Shown piece by piece: positions 1 through 10,400 of a stretch of DNA of 64,000 nt. Under the pieces are notes generated by a model. It was not told the origin of the DNA and ran no database searches. It saw nothing but the letters and a program-made list of their open reading frames with translations. Numbering within the stretch: position 1 is the stretch's first letter; each line of letters begins with the position of its first letter. Location of the stretch: positions 1,550,001-1,614,000 of the forward strand of contig JADANN010000451.1 in the NCBI GenBank assembly GCA_018806985.1. Reading direction: 5' to 3'. Both the position numbers and the translations under genes were made by a program. Source of the DNA: Angiostrongylus vasorum (taxonomy: Eukaryota > Nematoda > Chromadorea > Rhabditida > Metastrongylidae).

Positions 1-74
1 GCGACAGAAAGTGAAATTTAGAATCGAGGATTTTTGAGCAAGAACAGAAATTAAAAAGTGGCAATGGCGCAATT

Positions 75-345
75 ATGAGACGGGTAGCACAATGGTAGTG
101 ATGTCCATCACCACGAGCATGGTGTTAGCTCGATTCCGCACCGGGCCAACCAAGCATCTCATCCCTCCTGGGTCGGGACATTGGTACCAGACTTGTCCAG
201 GAAAAAAATCGCTCTCTGCAATCCAATTGGGAACGCTCTCGCCTGGCTATCTCAGGACTCGAGGGAGAATTGCTCGACCAGCTTTTTACGACATTCAAGA
301 TGAAATGAAAATACTTAAGCAGCAACCGAAGCCACACGTAAAGTT
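75..345 (+). repeat. SINE family B copy (tRNA-like head)
   Basis: Begins with an A-box-like TAGCACAATGG (about 88-98) and a B-box-like GCTCGATTCCG (about 128-138). The body shares the GGGTCGG..TTGGTACCAGACTTGTCC segment and the 3' part ACGACATTCAAGATGAAATG with the other family B copies. The 137-codon open frame over it is a by-product of the repeat. Confidence 0.65.
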
Positions 346-904
346 GGAAGATCTTCGTGGCCTATGGACGCGAGGAAACGAACTTGATGTGAGAGGTAGT
401 GGGATCCGCAGAGCAGACGTGAAGACGGGTCAAATAAAACAAAAAAAGAAAAAAAAGGACGCAACGGAGACGTCATCACGGCGCATTGAACGAAATCTCA
501 GTTGATGAATTACACTGCTGTTCGAATCACAAGCTAAGAAAGAAAAATGAAAAAAACGTTCTGCAGTATCCAGTCACATTTTTTTTTGTAGAATATTATA
601 GGCTACTTTTGCTAGCAAAACCTCTTAGACCTTAACGTTTTTGCTTTGACTAATAAATTTCGTTATGAATCGGGCTATCTAGATGTGTTATGTCGAAAGA
701 CGTACGCACGACTCGTATATGAATCATTTGGGGGCAGTGTAGGCTCCCATCTGTAAATGTGGGCGTTTGGCAGAGTGTCCTGCAATACACACGTGGTATT
801 TAAGTAATTGGTTTTTCCCGAGCCTGGGCAAACCAATCCCTCCATTCCTCTGAAATCACATCACATTCATTTACTTCCATAGAAAAACACAATACAATAC
901 AACA

Positions 905-941
905 GTAGCTGACGTTTCGGCAGTATCGCCTTCTTCAGAGC
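905..941 (-). ncRNA. Hammerhead-ribozyme-like motif in PLE left pseudo-LTR
   Basis: On the minus strand the sequence reads CTGAAGA, then a GGC/GCC hairpin, then GAAA and CGTC. These are the conserved hammerhead core boxes (CUGANGA, stem II, GAAA, cleavage-type GUC) in the right order and spacing. Stem III would be minimal, as reported for hammerheads of Penelope-like elements. The box order is seen in the sequence; activity is not shown. Confidence 0.55.
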
Positions 942-1298
942 CTGGAAGGGTATACTGACATACAATTTACTAGGCCAAACGCTTCAATGACACTTACAAA
1001 AAGACGAAAAACTCTATGGTAATTACATGGTCAACAGCTTCTCGAAAAAAACTCACCGCTTTTTTTACGTGCCTTCCCATGAGGAAGATTAGAACAGCTG
1101 ATTATGGTCGCATAAGGTTGATGACTGCACCATCCCACATCAGAAATTGATGCGAACATACGGGGTCAGGTCGCGTATGACCTCTGGGCATTCATCCCTG
1201 CTATTCATTGTAGGGTTTTTTGGCATTTATCCAAAAAAGCCTCAAGAAGTTTTCGCGCTGGTGTTCTAGTCTCCTGCGCAAGGATATTGACTTTTACT

Positions 1299-1676
1299 TC
1301 AAAATCGTCCCCGCTGTGCCTTTTGTATCCTATGCGTGCCTAGTGGGGTACTTTGTCTTAGTTTTCGTTTGCCATCTAGGTGTTCTTTTATACGGATACA
1401 CAAAGGCCTGCCCGTTTCGCCAATATATTCATCTCCGCAATTATTACAAGAGATCAGGTATATCGTACCTGAACTCATGCAATCACCGTCCCTGCCATAA
1501 GGGCAGATTACGCAATTTGTTGTTTCGCATAGACGGTCATACAGGCGGTTACGAACTAACTGACGACGTAGAGTAGCCGGTGGTATTTCAACTATCGCTA
1601 CCGATTCCTCTAGACCTGCCCTTCTTAAGCATCGTTTAATCGCTACGCTTACTTCATCGCTAATAAAGGGCAGCAT
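1299..1676 (-). pseudogene. PLE GIY-YIG endonuclease segment
   Basis: A 125-codon minus-strand frame carries the C-terminal endonuclease of the PLE. It contains the IPPATLRRQLVRNRLYDRLC linker, a CCHH-like Cys pair (CETTNCVICPYG), then GTIYLIS and EYIGETGRP. The conserved Arg and downstream His (IRIKEH) of GIY-YIG enzymes are visible. The plus-strand frame at 1220-1576 is its antisense shadow. Confidence 0.8.
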
Positions 1677-1979
1677 AAACGGGACTTTCTTTTGGCCAAG
1701 TGTTTCGCTTGGGCGCGTCGCTCTCCTTCTAAACTTATCTCGTGGGGGTTACTATTTCGTAGCCATTGGAGATGGCTATTTGCCGAGCCAAGTCGCGCGA
1801 TTCTTCCTTTAGTTCCCTGGTTGTGCACACAGAGGTGGCTGTTCGAAACATGTTTCTCACAAGCGCCCTCTTTGTGTGTGAAGGGTGGGAAGAAAGGAAG
1901 TGAACGAGGATGTTCTTGTTACTTGGCTTTCGGTACCACTTTGTCAGGTAACCGCTACTTGATAGGCTTATTTGGACGT

Positions 1980-2805
1980 TTAAAAACGGAAGCCAGTGTT
2001 TTCTCGGTTTCCCCGGGTGAACTTAATGTACTCAGACTGCTCGTTCAATAATTCAAAGCATTTGTCCATCTCCTCCTGCGTAAAGAAGATGACAAAACAA
2101 TCATCTACATATCTGCAGTAGAGTAGTGGCCGGAGATCGAGAGCAGGGGCTTCTATCTTAGACATGAATACAATGGCAAGGCTTGGTGCCAGTCGCTGTC
2201 CCATAGCCAACCCCCCTTATTTGCGCGAAATATTTCCCCGACCATCTGAAAATCGAGCAGTTAAGGCACTCCTTTAGGAGAGCCATTAGCTGCTGAATGG
2301 ACAAGCCATGCATATTTATTCTTCCTTCATGTTTAACAAGAAGTTCGAAGATGGCTTGCATTGCGGAGTCATTCGATACGTTGGTGTACAACGCAGTAAC
2401 GTCGAAGGACTCCATCACGTACGCGTTATTAGGAGACGCGTTACGTAGACGTTCTAGGAACATTTGGGTGTTTGTGAGGTGAGCTGGAATATGGTTAAGC
2501 AACTGGGTAAGTGTTAGGCTTAAAAACCAGGTTATTCTATCCGTTGGCCCGTCTACACAGCTGATGATGGGTCTAACCTTAAATGATGACGGTTTGGTTG
2601 ACGCAAGATCATCAGGTGATACCAACTTATGTGTTTTAATAAGTAGGTATAGGACGGGACATGTTGGTGTATCGATTTTAAAGTGCGAAATAACCGATGG
2701 TTTTAAACCTGCAGCCTTTGCCACACTGACCCATTGATTGTTTAGCTTTCGGTATTGACTTTTGTATTCCTTTTTCAGAGGATGGGCGATAGAGGGTAGC
2801 ATCAC
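1980..2805 (-). pseudogene. PLE reverse transcriptase (frame-broken)
   Basis: Two overlapping minus-strand frames, 2805-2158 and 2210-1980, together cover the fingers and palm of a Penelope-type RT. Visible blocks are a KTHK.VSPDD segment, RPIISCVDGPTDRI, SFDVTALYTNV, MGQRLAPSLA and YCRYVDDCF. The frame changes within the overlap near 2160-2210. The N-terminal part above 2805 is degraded (minus-strand remnants to about 2880). Without a frame repair it cannot encode a full RT. Confidence 0.82.
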
Positions 2806-3350
2806 TAAGATGTTCCTCTGTTATCTCAACATCCAGCTGGCGAGGGAATAACTACGAACTCTCCCCCCTTATCACTAACAGACAATCTTATTGTTTTTGA
2901 GTTTATTAATTCTCTAATTTCTCGCATGCCACATTTTTTGTGCGGCTGTAAGGTTAGAGATAAACTTTCTATCGCGGTAGTGATTAAGGGTCTTGAGAAC
3001 GCCGTCCGAAAACATGCGGAATTTTATGTCAACTCCATCGTTAGGGTCCTGCTGTCTAAAAAACTGCTGTAAAAAAAACTACAATGAATAGCAGGGATGA
3101 ATGCCCAGAGGTTATACGCGACCTGACCCCGTATGTTCGCATCAATTTCTGATGTGGGATGGTGCAGTCATCAACCTTATGCGACCATAATCAGCTGTTC
3201 TAATCTTCCTCATGGGGAAGGCACGTAAAAAAGCGGTGAGTTTTTTTCGAGAAGCTGTTGACCATGTAATTACCATAGAGTTTTTCGTCTTTTTGTAAGT
3301 GTCATTGAAGCGTTTGGCCTAGTAAATTGTATGTCAGTATACCCCTCCAG

Positions 3351-3385
3351 GGTCCGAAGAAGGCGACACCGCCGAAACGCCAGCC
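3351..3385 (+). ncRNA. Decayed hammerhead-like motif in PLE right pseudo-LTR
   Basis: Inverted partner of the left motif. The first box has changed to CCGAAGA and the terminal triplet to GCC, while the hairpin and GAAA remain. The core changes predict loss of cleavage. Confidence 0.4.
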
Positions 3386-3689
3386 ACTGTTGTACTGCAC
3401 CGTGCCTTTCCATGGAAGTAAATGCACGCTGTTTAACAACCTCGCGACTGCTGAACAAGAAAACGACGCATTCATATTCCAATGCCGAGGTTAATAGAAA
3501 GTCGATCCTGGGAACTGTCACATCACATTGCTTATGATGTTCTCTGGGAGGTATAAACACTGACTTGTTACATCGGCAAGCCTGCGTAAAGCCCAATTAT
3601 GCATTCAAACACCTCTAAAAGGCCCAATGAACGCGGATGCATGGTGCGACACCGAACACCACGCTTGTTTAGGAGTATGAATATAATTG

Positions 3690-3900
3690 ATCAGAAAAAA
3701 ATGTCCTTTTTATCACAATGATGCTCAGATATTTGTAAAACTTGTACACAAGGCTGCATTACTTATTACCCTTTCCGGAGCTCACACGTTACCCACTACA
3801 CCACTGAGGCCCTTGTTCTACCTTTTTTCTAAGCCTGTGTTTTATCCTAACGGTGCCGTTGTCAATCACCGCTCTACGAGGATTATGTGAGGAACACAAA
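3690..3900 (-). repeat. SINE family C fragment
   Basis: Degenerate minus-strand copy. The segment ATGATGCTCAGATATTTG is the inverse of the CAAATATCTCAGCATCAT block that follows the tRNA-like head in family C. Confidence 0.4.
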
Positions 3901-3989
3901 TTGGCAATGAGCCCAGACAAGCTAAGGCTTTAGTCAAAATCACAGTGTATAACTGTTCATTTACCGCCTATTACCAATTGGTCAAGAGG

Positions 3990-4155
3990 AAACATGACGA
4001 GAACCTCAGTTTTATAGTAAGTAACATGTGAGCCTAGAAGTAGGTAGTCGCGAGCTCGAATCTGGCCTGCGATCCAGGTTTTGCGAATATCTCAACATCA
4101 TTGTGGTTCTATTTCACACAATAATCTGCCGGAAAGGTAGGCAATAAATAAACGG
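3990..4155 (+). repeat. SINE family C fragment
   Basis: Holds a diverged head (GAGCTCGAATC B-box-like), then TTTTGCGAATATCTCAACATCATTG and the tail AGGTAGGCAATAAATAA. It matches the 3' half of the better copies at 29.4 and 57.3 kb. Confidence 0.45.
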
Positions 4156-4403
4156 TTATGCATCCTTCTTTATTTTTGAGGTGCTCTTATCATCTATCTC
4201 TTATCATCCATTGCCGGTTATTTCGTTACTGCAACTCAAAAATTAGGAAAACCATCAGCACCGTTTAGACTTCCGTCGCCATGGCAACATTTCCTCAAAT
4301 TGGTACGACACTGCATGCTTCATTCTTCCATTGCATCGCAACCTGTTCATCTCTTCGCAGCCAACTGTGATTCTTCATTCAAACAAGAGCGCCGATTTTG
4401 GTG

Positions 4404-7400
4404 ATGACACTGATTCGTGATGAGTTCCAACGGATTTGCCAGACCATATCGGGTCACGAGAGCTCGTTGAACAAAGCTGAGCTTTACTCGGCTGTTTGCT
4501 GTGCTGGAAAATCAGTCATTCGCTCCCATTTGGACAATTTGTGGCCGTCTGATAAAGGTATGCTTCGCTGATCTTATGCAGTATGTTTTACAAACGGTCG
4601 AGTTTCTAACGTACTCCATAATTCACTGTTTGTTGTTCTCATAGAAACAAAATATGTACGCTCTTAAAAATTTTCTTATATTGGAGAAGCAATACTCTAC
4701 TGTGCAAATGATATGTAACAAATTCCCATTGGACGTCGGGTGGGAGAAATGCACATCAGTAAGCATTCCTCTTGTGAGCTGGCATTTCCCATAGGTTCTA
4801 CTCACTTTAAAAAACACGAACCTTCCATAACTTTTTGTTTTTTGTCTAGGATCTTAAAAAGAGGAGTTTGATCATAAGGCGGTGTCATTCGACCCTTCTG
4901 AACGTTCGTTTAGCATGTAGTCAATGCAAGCCGCTAAGTGGAGTTTGACGAACGACATTCGTTAACAAATAAGCGGCCTACTGACATTGATACCAGCGCA
5001 TGTGTGGGTGGGCGAAGATAGCAGCGCATTGGTTCCATGCATACTCTTTCCGGCTGTTTATTTCGTCGTAAAGGATTGATTTCCATCTTTTTTGAATGCA
5101 ATCGATAGCTTTTCCAACGCCGATGGTTTGTCAGACGTGGAACCTGGAAACCTATTTCTACGCCTAGCCATCTACCGACGACCTTACCCGAACGGTTTTT
5201 TTCTGTACACATCGCACACCAAAAAAATTGAGCATAGCATAATCGTCAGCACCTTCCACAACATTTTGGCGTAGCCGCATATTCGTTAGATACAGTGTCT
5301 ATCCAAAATTCGAAATCATTACATACAGGTCGGTAGGTTGGATTCCTTTGTTCCTTGCTTGACCTGGGGTTACGCTCGCGTAACGCTCTCGACAGCTGGT
5401 TAACACTGACTAATCTTTCCTCCTGCTGCGCGTCATCAAGTCTCCCACGTGCACTTTAACGAACGAACAATTACACTGCCAAAGAGCCGTATGCTATGCC
5501 GGACATTCTTTGCGCTCTTCGCAAGACTTCAATTCTCACTAATCTCGCTACTACAACTAGCAATACGCTACATCGAGATGAAGAACAACTGTGGACTATC
5601 GACTCGGATTATCGGCTCTGATGAAGACAAAGACGTCGAAGCTTTAGCCGAAATAAGTATCTTTATCAACCTCGTGCAAGCTCAAAATTTAAAAACATGT
5701 TGACTATTCTCACTGTTCTATTCTCCCCAAAGCAGTGATTTTCCCACACTAGACTGTTGACATAAGTCCTTCGTCATTCACAGTGTCAATACCAAGCATT
5801 TTGCGAAACCACATAAGAACTCCAAATAATTTTTTTTGCAGTATCCGACATCATTCATTGAGTGGATCTCAGGAAATCCTGCATTGAACTCGCCTCCTCA
5901 CACAAATCATACACAAAGGTTTTCAGGTTTTCCGCGTAGGTGTGACCACTTCGTGAGGATTTCTGGTGACGTGAAGAGGAATGTGGCTAATGCTAGATAG
6001 TCTGGTAAGGATGGAAGACATGCTGGGCTCGGAATGGGGTAGAAAAAAGTGCCCTGCTGATGCTTAATAGCATTGCTGCCACTCTGCACCCGCCTCCTTT
6101 TCTAGACATTATGAAGGCGAAAGTCCAGGAATTCCCATGCGGATCAGCCCTTTTCTCACACCTTTTGTCTAAAACAGATACGAGTAAGTTCAGTCTCCAG
6201 CACGCCGGTTTTTCTAGAACTGCTCATAATTTGTCGACCATTGAAGTACTTCTGCAGTTGAGAAGGGCATAGCAAGTTCATAAGGCAAGCTTTTCTTGTT
6301 GTGATTCGTAGCTGCAATCACAGTACACCAAATTGGCCTTAGAGTCCTACAACATATCGTCTGCACTATTGCCCCATTTTTCAAGTGAGTAAGAAAGCAA
6401 CGGTGTAGAAGTTCTCCCGATTCCAACGAAACGCAAGTAGACGTCCATCTTTAAATCATTAAGCGAGGTTTTCCTCTTGGGCTCCACTACAGATCTTTCA
6501 TGTTCTTGTATCTACAAAATGCTTCCCTGGTTATAGCTCTCAATAACTTGCTGTTTTGATTAGATGAGAATAGTGTCATGAAGAAAGACCACCACGATAC
6601 TGTCCCCCCTTATCTTTCTACTTCAACACCGTCCTACCACTCCAGTTCTGTTATGTCGTCCATTGTTCCCACTTCAGCCTCAGGTCAGTGATCTGTTTTT
6701 AGAAGACTACTATTCGTCCTACAATTGACAACAAAATGGGTCCTTCTATACACTAGGTTGCCGGTCAATGGAAGACTTTTACACAGTTTATTAGTACGGA
6801 GATACCCTCCATCACTCAGAAAATCGGAAGCAAAGCACATTTTTAAGGTAGCTATGGAGGGGCCCACATCCAGTATAAACAGGAATTCTGTAGGTGTAGG
6901 CAGGCGCCCTTTAGAATAATTTGAATAGCTCGACAATGTACTTCAGCATTTAATGTCCACAGTATCTGTGTGGGATAAGCCACCAATCGATTACCAGAAT
7001 TGGCGGAAAATAATATTATTTGCTGGAATGAACTACCACAAGAAAGTGACACTTATAGAGCTCTTATCGAGAACTTGGTACACCGCCTATCAGTGTAGAG
7101 AGTGTACGACGGCCTTTATGTGTTAATACATTGATAACGAAATGTGCCATGAATATCTCAAAGGCTTCGGATCAAGTTAAGCGAGATGAGTCCTGTGTGC
7201 CTCATTTTCTATCAGACCGTTTAGTTAACGACACAGATACTTTCTTAAACTTGCTGTAACTAATCGATTATTATCAAAAGTAGATGTTTTAGCTATCGTC
7301 ATTCACAGAAAGCTCTAGTCTTTGTTTACTTTTCTCAAGACTTTTCTCTAGATTTTTGGACTTAAAAAACCTCTTTTACTGAGTGTCGTTTCACCTCCAA

Positions 7401-10400
7401 TAGCTACGACGACTCAAAATTTCATATTAAATGGGAGGTTGTAAGAAGTGGAGAAATGGACTCGATACAAGCTGCAAGACACTTCCAAATGCTAACAGCA
7501 GTGTGACTGTCTGGTGGATCATAGTACAATGCAAAATATACTAGCATACATACCCCCTAAAGTTATAAAGTCCTCTCTGTAATTCTGCGACGTCATCAAC
7601 CTGCGATTCCTCTAGTTACCTGAAAATTACCGTTTATCGTCGTTGTCAAGCCTGTGATGTCATAAAATTAAGCACCTTGGGCTTGCATTTGTTTATTTAT
7701 ACGGCTTAAAAGATTTACAAAAGACCTTTCTATCCCCATACTGTTACATGAAACTAGTGTTGAGAAAGAACAGTGAATTTAATGCGGAAAGCACAAAGTT
7801 ATTAACAGCTTCTGTTCCTATATTAGCGAAAGACATAATAATTATAGAACTGTAAGCCGATAATGAAAAGGATGAGGTTTACCGGAAAGAAAGGATGGAA
7901 TACAGGCATTAAAACTACGAAGTACTCGATACACAGGCGACGATGAACCTTCAAGAGGACGAACGGCTCTCATGGCGCTTTAGTGCCTTCGAAGAAAAAG
8001 TACCCTGACGTAAAGCGTGTTTTCAAACTCACAACGCCGACTTCAGTACAGCAGTGATGTGATTCAGGGAGCCGGATGTCATTACACAACTTTCGTGGAA
8101 TTATCCGGATGCGGTTCTTATAGTCAAAACACCTCATTATAGATGAGATTAATTATTAGTGAATGCTGGAATGAGGGCGTGTAGAGCAGTGGTTAGAGCT
8201 ATCCTGCAATACACACGCGATTGTTGCGCACCGGTCCTTGGATCGCCTGGATCACCAGGCCCTCCAACCTTCCAAGATTAGTAGATTAGTACCAGAATTG
8301 TCTGGAAGGATAGCAGCACTGAATTAATATATCGGTAGTCTGCCGCAAGTCATGACGTACTCCAGATATGCATTCATTCGTTTCTAACCATCCTTAGTTA
8401 AGTCAAATGTACGAGGCTCGAGGATTGTTCAACGCCGAACGCTTTATCCTTAAGCCGATTTTACTACTAAGTGATAGACAACCACTCGATAATCTGGTAA
8501 AATAGTTCAGTCAAGCATCTGAATACACAGCTTTTTTGTAAAATCAACCAGAAATATCACATTTTGCTATCAAATGGCTCAAGATTATCACTAATCGAAA
8601 TGTTACTTAAGCGTTTTACGTCTCTTAGGCTATGTTTTTTACTCTATGGATGCTATCAGCAAACTCCCGTCAACGGAAATAATCTGGGAAACACAAATCA
8701 GTATTGAATCCAGTTAAGCTAAAGTTTTTTGCTTTATCGGTGCAATCTGCAAGCAAGGGCCTCGGTTGGTCCTGTGAATAGCACGTGAGCCCCCGGTAAG
8801 GGAAATCACATGTTCGAAACCCAACTGAGATCCCGGGTTTTGCTCATTTGACAGCATCCTTATGGATTTATTTCCAGATTATTTGATTTTTTAAAGTGCA
8901 CTTCTATTGCAGACGAGGTGAATTTGGAACATGCTTTTCGAATATTTGAAGAATTAGAAGATTTGGTGGTGGACGACGACGATTTGGCAAAAATTAAGAA
9001 AAATGGCGTTTCGATTAAAATTGAGCAACTGCTGAAAATGGTGGTGAGAACGAGTTTTCATTGTCGTTTTGAATGCTTTCCGCAAAACAAAGACGTTGTT
9101 TTCGTGCCTGCCTGAATTGCCCTTGCAAAAATTCGGTCACCAGCGATCAGTACAAGCCTAATTGTCGCGCTGGTGGCTATACGAAATCATTTCAGCCCAA
9201 AGAGCAATGCGACGACGTGCGCTCGTATATTTCTCCATTCGACAATGACGGAACGCTCTCTCTTGAAGAGGTGAATTGAATGAACCATATGTGGTATCTC
9301 TGAAACTCCGTCCTAAGTGAAAAAATCCTGCTCTAATGTAGAAAAACTAGAGTGTTCAGTGCGTGTACCCCTAGAGTGCGCCGTGCATTAGGCTGCATTC
9401 ATCTATGGGTGACTGGATGCATAGATGAACTTTAAAGTGGCTTGCGAGAACCTACCTGTGTATCAAGTCAACGTTTTTTATTCGGTGGGCAAATCTGGTA
9501 TTAATTCATCGACACCGAGGGTTTCGATAGCTAGATTTGTCCCGGGGCAAGACCGAATGTGTATTGCAGAACACATCTAACGACTGCCTGGCACGTGTCC
9601 ACCTTAATTCATGAAAGTAAGAAATTTTAAAGTGAAGCGAAGTCTTATATTGGCACACTGGCTTATCATAGCATTAGTTATAAGAAAAAGGCAATATCAA
9701 GTTGAACCAAGTTTCGTCCACAAGAATAAAATAATGTTTTGAACCGGCCTTAGACAAACAAACAGCGTTAAATTTGTAACGAATTAAGGAAATTATTACT
9801 TCTTTAGGTTCTGCCATTCTGCAAAATTTCGGGACACGAAAATGAAAAATATATTGCGAGGGATCTCTTGTTGGACGAGAATGTGTTTCAAGTAGTCTTC
9901 TGTTTTCATCGAGAAAACATTCAAGTGGCTTTCTCTTCGACATTATTGGCTTGGCTTGAGTGTTGTTATGGTCTTCAAGGGCAACACTCTTCTGATCTGG
10001 TTGTTCGCATTCTAACAAACCGAAAACATTTGGATACAGATGGGAAAGATAAGATAAAGAAGGATAACCACAAAAAATTGAGGAAGTCTTTCCAAAAAAG
10101 AAGAGCTCGGAATGGCAGTGACAGACTGTTGTTCCCACGTCTTTGATATAAGCAATGGCACGACTTCCCCAAAACGGAGTGAAATTTGCCGCATCGAGCT
10201 GGGATTCTTCCAGGACGGCGGCGATTCTAACGATCGACGAGGATGAAACAATGGTTCACGTCTCTACCTCTTTCACCACTAATGTTACTTACTGAGCCGG
10301 ATTTTGTCATTTTAGCTAGCTATGCCTAATTTAAAAGGCAAGAAATAAACAGATGAGAAGAAGAAAGAACACGAAGTGTTGAGACGATCGATTTCACTGA

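Larger units (their letters stand above)
868..3424 (-). mobile_element. Penelope-like retroelement (PLE) with GIY-YIG domain and inverted pseudo-LTRs
   Basis: The element reads on the minus strand: reverse transcriptase from about 2805 to 1980, then an endonuclease segment from 1676 to 1299. The RT shows SFDVTALYTNV, a GQRLAPSLA block and LLYCRYVDDCF with the YVDD catalytic box. The endonuclease shows GTIYLISCNNC followed by EYIGETGRP, the GIY-YIG signature, preceded by a Cys-containing CVICPYG segment. Both ends carry the same sequence in inverted orientation: 868-1230 matches 3072-3424 on the other strand. Terminal repeats of either orientation are typical of PLEs. The coding part is broken into at least three frames, so the copy is probably dead, although the long frames suggest moderate age. 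It lies just upstream of the EFCAB7-like gene. Confidence 0.88.
4558..8912 (+). other. Intron 1 of the EFCAB7-like gene; mostly unannotated
   Basis: Donor GTATGC after 4557 and acceptor TTGCAG before 8913. Apart from the short element at 5.6 kb, a degenerate SINE A at 8.17-8.45 kb and a SINE C relic at 8.7-8.9 kb, I see no coding or structured feature. ORFs at 4.9-7.0 kb overlap on both strands and lack splice or family support. Confidence 0.5.

Noticed and set aside
92..505. 137-codon plus-strand frame
   Set aside because: It covers a family B SINE and has no family similarity.
1220..2051. Plus-strand frames at 1220-1576 and 1692-2051
   Set aside because: Shadows of the PLE endonuclease and RT frames on the minus strand.
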